Origin: CAZESS01 sp964594625 | Lineage (GTDB): Archaea > Thermoplasmatota > E2 > UBA202 > DSCA01 | Length of the DNA stretch: 5,517 nt | Direction of reading: 5' to 3' | Assembly (NCBI GenBank): GCA_964594625.1 | Contig: CAZQNC010000097.1 | Coordinates: 1 to 5,517, forward strand | In this document: positions 1 to 5,391 of the stretch, piece by piece | Position numbering within the stretch: the stretch's first letter is position 1 | Layout of the letters: every line of letters begins with the position of its first letter | Notes under the pieces: generated by a model | The model's database searches: none | What the model saw: the letters and a program-made list of their open reading frames with translations, nothing else | Told to the model about the DNA's origin: nothing | Made by a program: the position numbers and the translations under genes

Positions 1-410
1 TTACCATCGTGGGCGGCTGCCACAACAGCCAGTTCAACGTCAGCGTGCTCAACCTCCTGAAAATCAGATGGCTCCAGGAAACCGTGGACGGGCAAACGTT
101 CACCCCGGAATGCTGGGGATGGTGGCTGACCCGCAAGTTCGACGGGGGCGCAGTTGCGACCGTCGCCAACACCGGGTACGGCTACGGGCAGCCCGGCGAA
201 GACTGCCTGAAACAGCGCGGCCGCTACATGGAGCTCATGTTTTTCAAAAGCTACGCTGAAGGTACCGACAGGCTGGGGATGACACATGCCCAGGGTCAGA
301 CCTATTATATCCACGCGTTTCCGCCGATGGACGACCGCGTCGACTGCAAGATCGTGCAGGAATGGGTGCTGCTCGGTGACCCGTCGCTCAAAATCGGCGG
401 CTACCCCTAA
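1..410 (+). CDS. C25 (gingipain-type) cysteine peptidase, C-terminal fragment
   Basis: This is the end of a longer gene that enters from the left edge. The reading frame starts at base 3 and gives 135 residues before the TAA stop. The fragment opens with T-I-V-GGCHNSQFN. GGCHNSQF matches the catalytic-cysteine strand of peptidase family C25 (clan CD), with the nucleophile Cys codon at 18-20. The partner His lies upstream, outside the window. Further family hallmarks are ANTGYGYGQPGE, the loop after the nucleophile, and the C-terminal VLLGDPSLKIGGYP, a typical end of archaeal C25 catalytic domains. Such proteins are normally exported and cleave extracellular proteins; the signal peptide would be in the missing part. 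The protein stops just after the catalytic domain, with no C-terminal anchor or sorting segment. It converges with the MgtC-type gene, leaving 8 bases between the stop codons. The family call is firm; substrate specificity cannot be judged. Confidence 0.88.
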   Translation, partial: TIVGGCHNSQFNVSVLNLLKIRWLQETVDGQTFTPECWGWWLTRKFDGGAVATVANTGYGYGQPGEDCLKQRGRYMELMFFKSYAEGTDRLGMTHAQGQTYYIHAFPPMDDRVDCKIVQEWVLLGDPSLKIGGYP

Positions 411-418
411 AACAGGGT

Positions 419-841
419 TCAGTCCCCGATGCGTTCCTTTGCCTTGCCCATGCGCAGCACGACGAACACGGCGACGGCAGCCAGCGCAGCCAGCGCATAT
501 TTTTCCATGCCGACGGTCATGCCGATAACGCAGGTAATCCAGATGCTGGCCGCGGTGGTGAGACCCTTCACGCCCGAGCTGCCGGAGGAAATAATTGAGC
601 CAGCGCCCAGAAAACCGACGCCGACGATGACACCCTCCATGAGACGGGCCTGCGCCTCCTCTGCCTCGAAGTAGGTGGCCACGATGGTGATGACGCAGGC
701 GGCCACGCATACCAGGATATGGGTGCGGATACCGGCCGGCTTGTCCGCCCACTCGCGCTCGAAGCCGATGACGGCGCCCAGCGCCAGCGCGACGGCTATC
801 TGTATGACCTGGTCCAGGGTCAGCGCCGTAATGTCCCACAT
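419..841 (-). CDS. MgtC/SapB family small membrane protein
   Basis: This is a 140-residue hydrophobic protein of the MgtC/SapB family. Motifs in order are ALGAVIGFERE (about 20-30), PAGIRTHILV (35-44), GVGFLGAG (74-81) and VKGLTTAASIW (91-101). About five membrane segments are visible, near 12-27, 42-58, 69-84, 97-111 and 115-130. The last is followed by a short basic tail. Bacterial MgtC proteins of about 230 residues carry an extra soluble C-terminal domain, which is absent here, so this is the short membrane-only form. MgtC relatives are linked to Mg2+ limitation and membrane ATPase modulation, but the role of short archaeal forms is unknown. I prefer the ATG at 841 because a TATA element (865-872) lies 24-31 bases upstream, fitting a leaderless mRNA. 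A TTG at 853 would add four residues but has no Shine-Dalgarno sequence. The reductase gene upstream ends 33 bases away, so some read-through is possible. Confidence 0.88.
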   Translation of the reverse strand: MWDITALTLDQVIQIAVALALGAVIGFEREWADKPAGIRTHILVCVAACVITIVATYFEAEEAQARLMEGVIVGVGFLGAGSIISSGSSGVKGLTTAASIWITCVIGMTVGMEKYALAALAAVAVFVVLRMGKAKERIGD

Positions 842-864
842 CTCAGGAGACAAACAGGAGGAGG

Positions 865-872
865 ATATAAAT
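865..872 (-). promoter_or_regulatory. TATA element for the MgtC-type gene
   Basis: On the minus strand the sequence reads ATTTATAT, 24-31 bases before the ATG at 841. That is the expected archaeal TATA distance if transcription begins at or next to the start codon. It sits just past the stop codon of the reductase gene, so the MgtC-type gene may be transcribed on its own. No Shine-Dalgarno sequence is present: the minus strand between the TATA element and the start is C/T-rich. Confidence 0.5.
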
Positions 873-874
873 GG

Positions 875-1879
875 TTACCGGCCTGCTCGCGCGTTGTCCC
901 GGGCCGGCGGTGCCATGAACCCGGGGCCGACGGGCTGCGTGATGGTGCCGTCGAGAATCCCGTCGATGTTTTCCATGTCCTGCCGGCTGAGATGCCAGCC
1001 CATGACGTCGCTGACCGGTTCCACCTGCTCTGGTTTCCGGGCACCCCAGAGCGCGATGCCGTCATGCCGGTCGAGCAGCCACCTGACGGCGAGATGGAGC
1101 ACCCGCCTGTCGTGGCGTTCCCGGGCCAGCCGGTCGAGCCGGCTGACTGCTTCCAGATATTGACGGTAGCGGGGCGGCTGAAATTTGGGGTCCGTGTTCC
1201 GGAGGTCGTCGCCCTCGAAGGTGGTATCCATGTCCATCTTTCCGGTGAGGAGGCCGCGGCATAATGCCCCGTAGGTGAGCGGCGTGAGGTCGTGCCCGCG
1301 ACAGTAGGGCAGCACATCGTCCTCGGCGTCGCGCTCAAAGATGTTGTACGGGGGCTGGGACGTATGCAGTGGCGCTGCCTGCCTGAAGGCGTCCATCTGC
1401 CGGGGCGAGTAGTTGCTGACGCCGATGGCTCTGATAAGGCCCTCCTCGTGGAGCTCGTGCATCACCGCAGCCGTTTTCTCGAAGGGTACCAGCGGGTCGG
1501 GCCAGTGTATCTGGTAGATGTCGATGTAGTCGGTCTGCAGCCGCTCGAGCGAGGCGTGGATTTCCGTGCGGATGCGCTCAGGTGACGCGTTGCGGTGGAT
1601 GTCGCCGTCGTGCCATTCGAGGCCCGCCTTGGTGGCGATGACGACGTCGTCACGGGCGCCATATTGCCTGATGGCCTGGCCGACGATGCGCTCCGATGCC
1701 CCGAAGCCATACACCGGGGCGGTGTCGATGAGGGTTATGCCTCTGTCCAGCGCGGCGTGGATGGTCTCGACGGCCTGCCGCCGGTCGGTGCCGCCCCACA
1801 TCCAGCCGCCGATGGCCCAGGTGCCGAGGCCGATGCGGGATGCGGTGATATCGGTGCCGGGGATGGCTACATGTTCCAT
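875..1879 (-). CDS. Aldo/keto reductase, YhdN/AKR11B type
   Basis: This is a 334-residue NADPH-dependent aldo/keto reductase with a single TIM-barrel fold, cytosolic. The catalytic tetrad is visible: Asp52 and Tyr57 in DTAPVYG, Lys84 in ATKAG and His125 in QIHWPD. Cofactor-site motifs are GVSNYS in mid-protein and WGARKPEQVE near the C-terminus. As I remember it, the protein follows Bacillus YhdN (general stress protein 69, AKR11B) almost throughout: SRIGLGTWAIGG, MWGGTD, LQTDYID, HWPDPLVP, SLCRGLLTGKM-like, FEGDDLRN, DPKFQ and the tail PVGP.FMAPP. The native substrate is unknown; the family reduces assorted aldehydes and ketones. The start at 1879 begins exactly where homologues begin (MEHVAIPGTDITASRIG). 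A further in-frame extension to 1960 has no family similarity and would overlap the divergent promoter. A TATA element 23-30 bases upstream and no ribosome site suggest leaderless expression. The strong likeness to a bacterial clade suggests ancient transfer. Confidence 0.95.
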   Translation of the reverse strand: MEHVAIPGTDITASRIGLGTWAIGGWMWGGTDRRQAVETIHAALDRGITLIDTAPVYGFGASERIVGQAIRQYGARDDVVIATKAGLEWHDGDIHRNASPERIRTEIHASLERLQTDYIDIYQIHWPDPLVPFEKTAAVMHELHEEGLIRAIGVSNYSPRQMDAFRQAAPLHTSQPPYNIFERDAEDDVLPYCRGHDLTPLTYGALCRGLLTGKMDMDTTFEGDDLRNTDPKFQPPRYRQYLEAVSRLDRLARERHDRRVLHLAVRWLLDRHDGIALWGARKPEQVEPVSDVMGWHLSRQDMENIDGILDGTITQPVGPGFMAPPARDNARAGR

Positions 1880-1901
1880 GTTTTCTTTATAGCCGGCATG
1901 G

Positions 1902-1909
1902 TTTAAAAA
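1902..1909 (-). promoter_or_regulatory. TATA element for the reductase gene
   Basis: The minus strand reads TTTTTAAA, 23-30 bases before the ATG at 1879. No Shine-Dalgarno sequence occurs between the element and the start, so a leaderless transcript is likely. A second AT-rich run, CTATAAAG, lies closer to the ATG and is too near to act as the TATA box. The core TTTAAA is palindromic, so the same element could also act in the plus direction for the DUF72 gene. Confidence 0.5.
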
Positions 1910-1930
1910 GGTGGGGAGTAGCATAATAAA
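1902..1930 (+). promoter_or_regulatory. Probable promoter region of the DUF72 gene
   Basis: Two AT-rich plus-strand candidates are present: TTTAAAAA at 1902-1909 and ATAATAAA at 1923-1930. The first would place transcription start near 1931, giving a leader of about 32 bases that includes the ribosome site at 1950-1955. The second would start transcription around 1952 and would cut into or remove that site. I therefore favour the first, which overlaps the reductase TATA element on the other strand. No experimental start site is available. Confidence 0.35.
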
Positions 1931-1949
1931 CCCGGGTGCGTATTGAAGC

Positions 1950-1955
1950 GAGGTG
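1950..1955 (+). promoter_or_regulatory. Ribosome binding site of the DUF72 gene
   Basis: GAGGTG lies 7 bases before the ATG at 1963. It decides the start: an upstream in-frame GTG at 1936 has no comparable site in front of it, and the residues it would add do not belong to the DUF72 family. Confidence 0.6.
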
Positions 1956-1962
1956 GACATAT

Positions 1963-2745
1963 ATGGGTGACATCGTCGTGGGCACGTGCGGCTACGGCTA
2001 CTACCGGCCGCCGATGGGATGGAAGCAGCGCTATGAGAGCAAGCTGCAGGCCTTCAGCCACGTGTTTCCGGCCGTGGAACTCAACAAAACGTTTTACAAG
2101 CTCCCCATGGCCCGGACCGCCCGGCGCTGGCACCGGGAGGCAGCCGACGATTTTGTTTTCACCGTGAAGGCATGGCAGGCGCTCACCCATCCGACGAGCA
2201 GCCCGACCTGGCGGAAGCGCAAGGAGGGGCTGACCGGGCAACAGAAGGAGCATTTCGGCTATCTGTGCCCCAACGACGAGGTGGTCGATGCCTGGCAGAT
2301 GACCAGGAAGCGGGCGGGAGCGCTCGGCGCGCCGGTCTGCGTCCTGCAGACACCGGGAAGCTTTGACTGCACCGATAAACACGAAGAAAACATGCGGGAG
2401 CTGCTGGGCGGCATAGAACGGAGCGGCATCCAGCTGGCGTGGGAGCCCCGCGGCGACTGGAAGCGGCATCCCGGGAGGGTGCAAAGCATCTGCGACGACC
2501 TCGATCTCATCCACGTGGTCGACCTCATGCGGCGTGAGCCGGTATCGACGCATTCGACGGCATACGTACGGCTGCACGGGCTCAACGAGGATGAATACGA
2601 CTACAACTACGACTATTCATCCAGCGAGCTGGAAGAACTCGCCGGTCGGGTCGACGAGCTCGCCGAGAAACACGAGCGGGTCTACTGCATGTTCAACAAC
2701 GTCCAGATGTACGACAACGCCCGGCAGCTGATGGAGATGCTGTAG
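1963..2745 (+). CDS. DUF72 (YecE-like) TIM-barrel protein
   Basis: This is a 260-residue cytosolic protein of the DUF72/YecE family, about the usual length. Family motifs appear in order: VGTCGYGYY (6-14), VELNKTFYKLP (38-48), FVFTVKAWQALTH (64-76), LQTPGSF (128-134), AWEPRGDW (159-166), YVRLHG (201-206) and YCMFNNVQMYDNA (241-253). The conserved polar residues Glu39, Asn41, Lys69, Glu161, Arg203, His205 and Asn245-Asn246 fall at barrel strand ends, where an active site would be. The biochemical role of the family is not established. The start at 1963 is set by the ribosome site and by the homologous beginning IVVGTCGY. The gene diverges from the reductase across 83 bases and ends 2 bases from the stop of the convergent radical SAM gene, so there is no space for a separate terminator. 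Confidence 0.92.
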   Translation: MGDIVVGTCGYGYYRPPMGWKQRYESKLQAFSHVFPAVELNKTFYKLPMARTARRWHREAADDFVFTVKAWQALTHPTSSPTWRKRKEGLTGQQKEHFGYLCPNDEVVDAWQMTRKRAGALGAPVCVLQTPGSFDCTDKHEENMRELLGGIERSGIQLAWEPRGDWKRHPGRVQSICDDLDLIHVVDLMRREPVSTHSTAYVRLHGLNEDEYDYNYDYSSSELEELAGRVDELAEKHERVYCMFNNVQMYDNARQLMEML

Positions 2746-2747
2746 GC

Positions 2748-3449
2748 CTACCCAAAATAGTCCAGCAGCCCGGCTCTGCGCAGCCGCTTCTTCACCGGCG
2801 GATACAGCTTCACGGTTTCCTCCTCCAGCATCACCGACCCCAGCCCCAGGTCGACGAGCCGATCCAGCAGCCTGGCGGGATGCTGTTTGCGGGTCATCAC
2901 CGCTATGTTGAAACTCATGGAGCTATCCCGCAGATGCTGCAGGGCCTGCATCTGCAACGAAAAGCCTTTTCTGTCGGCGCCGGTCAGCAGCGAAAACTCT
3001 TCCGGCGTACAGCCCTTCAGCGACACCCGGACGTGCAGGTTAGGAAACGCGGAAAGCTGCCGCACATAGGACGGATCTGCACCCAGCAGTACCCCGTTGG
3101 TCTCCAGCACAAACAGGAAAGAGGGGTCAAGTGCATTGAGCAGTCCGAGCAGATGACGGCGTCCCATGGTGGGCTCTCCACCCGATAGCCGCACTTTATC
3201 GTATCCATGCGAGGTAGCAAGCGAGGTAAGACGGTCAGCTACCGTTGCCGGCTCAAAAAAATCGCCTTTATTGGCGTGCCAGACCGTGGAGCCCGACCAG
3301 CAGAAGTGGCAGCGGAGGTTGCAGCCCACGACGTCGGCAGTGGCGATGCCGCCGTAGAAGCGGGTGGCCCGGAAGCGGTAATATTTTCGCTCTTTTCCCC
3401 TGGTTACATCTGCCTTCATTCGCTCTGACAGCGATAACGGGTCGTACAC
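2748..3449 (-). CDS. Compact radical SAM protein of unknown substrate
   Basis: This is a 233-residue radical SAM enzyme. The 4Fe-4S cluster motif CX3CX2C is Cys43, Cys47 and Cys50 in VGCNLRCHFCW. The SAM-binding SGGEP motif is at 89-93, and ETNG at 116-119 fits the third strand of the barrel. The N-terminal stretch KYYRFRATRFYGGIATADVV is the sort found in small archaeal radical SAM proteins annotated only as Fe-S oxidoreductases or MoaA-like. The protein ends soon after the barrel, with no extra cysteine-rich (SPASM) domain, so it probably binds one cluster. No target peptide or cofactor gene is adjacent, so the reaction cannot be assigned. The start is a GTG at 3449, with a TATA-like GTTAAA 22-27 bases upstream and no Shine-Dalgarno sequence, again suggesting a leaderless mRNA. 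A later in-frame ATG (codon 11, base 3419) is possible but would drop residues next to the conserved N-terminus. Confidence 0.88.
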   Translation of the reverse strand: MYDPLSLSERMKADVTRGKERKYYRFRATRFYGGIATADVVGCNLRCHFCWSGSTVWHANKGDFFEPATVADRLTSLATSHGYDKVRLSGGEPTMGRRHLLGLLNALDPSFLFVLETNGVLLGADPSYVRQLSAFPNLHVRVSLKGCTPEEFSLLTGADRKGFSLQMQALQHLRDSSMSFNIAVMTRKQHPARLLDRLVDLGLGSVMLEEETVKLYPPVKKRLRRAGLLDYFG

Positions 3450-3470
3450 GGTTTTACAGGAAAAAGATGG

Positions 3471-3476
3471 TTTAAC
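3471..3476 (-). promoter_or_regulatory. TATA-like element for the radical SAM gene
   Basis: The minus strand reads GTTAAA, 22-27 bases before the GTG at 3449, followed by CCAT. It is a weak TATA match but correctly placed for a leaderless transcript. It resembles the element before the reductase gene, where TTAAACCAT is also found 18 bases from the start. Confidence 0.35.
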
Positions 3477-3505
3477 TGCTTTTCGCCGACGAATGGCCTA
3501 TTTGT

Positions 3506-3576
3506 AAGCATAATGATAGCAAAGTTTATATACGCTGTTCTTTTTACTATATTGCTAGCAAATAGTTAGCATAATG
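3506..3576 (+). repeat. Duplicated short motifs around the C11 peptidase promoter
   Basis: AGCATAATG occurs at 3507-3515 and again at 3568-3576. TAGCAAA occurs at 3517-3523 and 3556-3562. The order is AGCATAATG, TAGCAAA, TATA box, TAGCAAA, AGCATAATG, so the pairs bracket the TATA box although every copy is in direct orientation. The second TAGCAAA overlaps a perfect 10-base palindrome, TTGCTAGCAA (3552-3561), close to the expected transcription start. The arrangement is what an operator would look like, but no regulator is identified. Confidence 0.4.
3519..3532 (+). promoter_or_regulatory. BRE/TATA promoter of the C11 peptidase gene
   Basis: GCAAAG (3519-3524) followed directly by TTTATATA (3525-3532) is a close match to an archaeal BRE plus TATA box, the best in the window. 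Transcription would begin near 3554, leaving a leader of about 50 bases before the ATG at 3606. Ribosome-site complementarity before that ATG is weak (GGGG at 3595-3598). Confidence 0.65.
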
Positions 3577-3605
3577 CGCTATGGGCTGGCTTCCGGGGTA
3601 GAACG

Positions 3606-5210
3606 ATGTTCAAAAAAAAATGGGCGGTGACGGCAATCGTATCCACAGCAATACTGCTAGCGGTACCGCTTTTCTCAGCCCTTGAAGCCACGCCGCAGAC
3701 ACTCTCCTCAGACACATCCTCCATCAATCCACTGCCCTACAATGACATTTTTGGCATCCTGTTCTCCTATATATTCAAATTACTCACACAACGCTTTGAC
3801 AACGAGCCACCCAACNNNNNNNNNNNNNNNNNNNNNNNNNNNNNNNNNNNNNNNNNNNNNNNNNNNNNNNNNNNNNNNNNNNNNNNNNNNNNNNNNNNNN
3901 NNNNNNNNNNNNNNNTAACACTGTCCTGGACCGGCACCGACCCCGACCACGACCCATTAAGCTACACCGTATTCCTTACATCAAACGATGGCCGAGAACT
4001 AACCTATCAGACACATCTCAGCCGTGTGAACGTCACGCTGGCATACAACACGAGTTATTCATGGTATGTTGTCGCATCCGACGGCGAGGCGGTTACCCGG
4101 AGTGACACGTGGACGTTCAGCACATGTAAAAATGTATCCGAAGGCTCTGACAGCGAAAAATACAGGACAAACTGGACAATCATCGTGTACCTGGACGGGG
4201 ACAACAATCTGGATACATATGCGCAAAAGGAATTGAACGAGCTCAAGTCGGCAGAACTAAATGGGTCGGTTTCCGTCATCGTGCTCCAGGATGGCCAGAA
4301 AAACGGGGATTCACGCTGCCACACCATTGTAAACGGGTCATTTTCAGAAACATCGCTAGCTGAGATATGCCCGGAATGGGGTGAAGAGGTAAACATGGGA
4401 AGCGGAGAAACACTCAGCGTGTTTACCGATTACGCATTCCGGCATTATCCTGCCAAGCATTACATGCTGGAGCTCTGGAACCATGGCTATGGCTGGAGAG
4501 GTATCTGCAAGGATGAAACAAACAACGACAAACTAACGCTCCAGGAGATACAGAGTGCTCTGGCAACGGTTTACAGCAGCCGTCAGGAAAAAATAGATGT
4601 ACTTACATATACCGCCTGTAAAATGGGTGGGGTGGAGACCGCCCACGGCTTGGACGTGTATGTTGACTACTTTGTTTCCTCCCAGGAATCCATGTCCGCA
4701 ACGGGTCTGCCACATAAAAAAATCGTGGAGGCAGCCGGCAATATGTCGTCCGGATCAGCCATGGTAGAGTACATTGTTGATGTTTTCTCGGCGTTATACC
4801 AAGATGCACCGACTGCCACCATCGCCGGATGGGATCTCGCCCATATGGCCAACCTATCCGCATCGGTGGATATGTTTGCACATCTTCTCTCAAATGCTAG
4901 TCATATAAGCAGCAGCGTCATCTCGAATGCCCATGAGCAGGCGGAATCGTTCGGCGGGGTAGGGTACAGAGACCTCTACGATTTTGCCCGGCTGATTGAG
5001 GAGTTATCTGGAGACGTCGCTATTGATGATGCAGCCCGGGGTGTTATCGACAACGTAACTCGTCTGACCTGTGCTGAATGGCACGGGGACCAGCATCCGG
5101 GCGCCCATGGAATCAGCATCTATTTCCCCTCGTATTATCTGTCTCAGTATGAAGATACCTCGTTTGCCGAGGACACGTTCTGGGACGAATTTTTACAAAC
5201 CTACGCATAA
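3606..5210 (+). CDS. Secreted C11 (clostripain-type) peptidase with Fn3/Ig-like domain, interrupted by a sequence gap
   Basis: The product is an exported cysteine peptidase. Residue numbers count the 100 Ns as given. Residues 1-25 form a signal peptide: a basic start MFKKKW, a hydrophobic run and a likely cut after SALEA. A linker follows to NEPPN (66-70). After the gap, TLSWTGTDPDHDPLSY to WTFSTC (about 105-173) is an Fn3/Ig-like module. The C11 domain spans about 189-530, with WTIIVYLDGDNNLD at its start, catalytic His293 in LELWNHGYGW, nucleophile Cys338 in YTACKMGGVE, SSQE (358-361) and HGISIYFP near the end. The His-Cys spacing of 45 matches the family. The usual Asp two residues before the Cys is Thr336, which may change the basic P1 preference. 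There is no C-terminal anchor, so the mature enzyme is probably released. True length is uncertain because of the gap. Both sides share one frame, though that could be chance for a gap of unknown size. Confidence 0.9.
   Translation: MFKKKWAVTAIVSTAILLAVPLFSALEATPQTLSSDTSSINPLPYNDIFGILFSYIFKLLTQRFDNEPPNXXXXXXXXXXXXXXXXXXXXXXXXXXXXXXXXXXTLSWTGTDPDHDPLSYTVFLTSNDGRELTYQTHLSRVNVTLAYNTSYSWYVVASDGEAVTRSDTWTFSTCKNVSEGSDSEKYRTNWTIIVYLDGDNNLDTYAQKELNELKSAELNGSVSVIVLQDGQKNGDSRCHTIVNGSFSETSLAEICPEWGEEVNMGSGETLSVFTDYAFRHYPAKHYMLELWNHGYGWRGICKDETNNDKLTLQEIQSALATVYSSRQEKIDVLTYTACKMGGVETAHGLDVYVDYFVSSQESMSATGLPHKKIVEAAGNMSSGSAMVEYIVDVFSALYQDAPTATIAGWDLAHMANLSASVDMFAHLLSNASHISSSVISNAHEQAESFGGVGYRDLYDFARLIEELSGDVAIDDAARGVIDNVTRLTCAEWHGDQHPGAHGISIYFPSYYLSQYEDTSFAEDTFWDEFLQTYA
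3816..3915. other. Assembly gap of exactly 100 Ns
   Basis: A run of exactly 100 Ns, the conventional placeholder for a scaffold gap of unknown size, lies inside the C11 peptidase gene. It falls between NEPPN and TLSWTGTDPD. In archaeal exported proteins those two pieces are usually joined by about 18 residues (a P-S-x-P-S-P-A-D-G-A-type segment). A single domain would therefore need only about 55 missing bases; a larger gap could hide additional repeated domains. Confidence 0.97.
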
Positions 5211-5224
5211 AGTGTGTGGTAAAT

Positions 5225-5240
5225 CCCGGCCAAAACCGGG
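5225..5240 (+). terminator. Small hairpin after the C11 peptidase gene
   Basis: CCCGG (5225-5229) pairs with CCGGG (5236-5240) across a 6-base loop, starting 14 bases after the stop. No T-run follows directly. The nearest T-runs are at 5301-5305 and 5348-5353, and archaeal transcription can stop at such T-tracts without a hairpin. An outer pair, GCAAAAC (5240-5246) with GTTTTGC (5272-5278), could form a longer structure. The assignment as a terminator is tentative. Confidence 0.3.
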
Positions 5241-5330
5241 CAAAACAGCGTTAATACACGTATAAACCATCGTTTTGCTATCAAAAAAGCAGCAATATGG
5301 TTTTTAAGGGGGAAAAAAAGTATACGGGAG

Positions 5331-5343
5331 AAACCTTTAAATA
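5331..5343 (+). promoter_or_regulatory. BRE/TATA promoter of the last gene
   Basis: AAACC followed by TTTAAATA (5336-5343) is a good archaeal TATA element with an A-rich upstream side. Transcription would start near 5365, leaving a leader of about 27 bases that contains the ribosome site at 5382-5388. The last gene is thus probably transcribed separately from the C11 peptidase. Confidence 0.55.
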
Positions 5344-5381
5344 CAACTTTTTTGCTCTCTTGAATTAACCTTTATTAAAAG

Positions 5382-5388
5382 GGTGAGG
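5382..5388 (+). promoter_or_regulatory. Ribosome binding site of the last gene
   Basis: GGTGAGG lies 3 bases before the ATG at 5392 (6 bases counted from its GGTG part). It is a good match to an archaeal Shine-Dalgarno sequence and fixes the start codon. Confidence 0.6.
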
Positions 5389-5391
5389 ACA

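Noticed and set aside
871..918. A strong plus-strand ribosome-site-like AGGAGGAGG followed by ATG and a 15-codon reading frame.
   Set aside because: The bases are explained by the minus-strand TATA element, the C/T-rich start region of the MgtC-type gene and the C-terminus of the reductase. The peptide is short and matches nothing I recognise.
719..1264. A 181-codon plus-strand open frame opposite the MgtC-type and reductase genes.
   Set aside because: It spans parts of two well-supported genes on the other strand and has no recognisable domain or ribosome site.
1880..1960. An N-terminal extension of the reductase by 27 codons.
   Set aside because: Homologues begin at the ATG at 1879, the added residues have no family similarity, and the extension would cover the TATA element and the DUF72 ribosome site.
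1903..2577. A 224-codon minus-strand open frame across the DUF72 gene.
   Set aside because: It is fully antisense to a gene with clear family motifs. Long antisense frames are common in GC-rich DNA, and the translation shows no family motif.
3659..3670. A perfect 12-base palindrome, AGCGGTACCGCT, in the signal-peptide region of the C11 gene.
   Set aside because: It lies within coding sequence for L-A-V-P-L, with no second copy seen; a chance palindrome is the simplest explanation.
5297..5368. A 23-codon open frame, MVFKGEKKYTGETFKYNFF and four more residues.
   Set aside because: It overlaps the promoter of the last gene, has no Shine-Dalgarno sequence and matches no family; a weak TATA-like element at 5261-5267 is not enough support.
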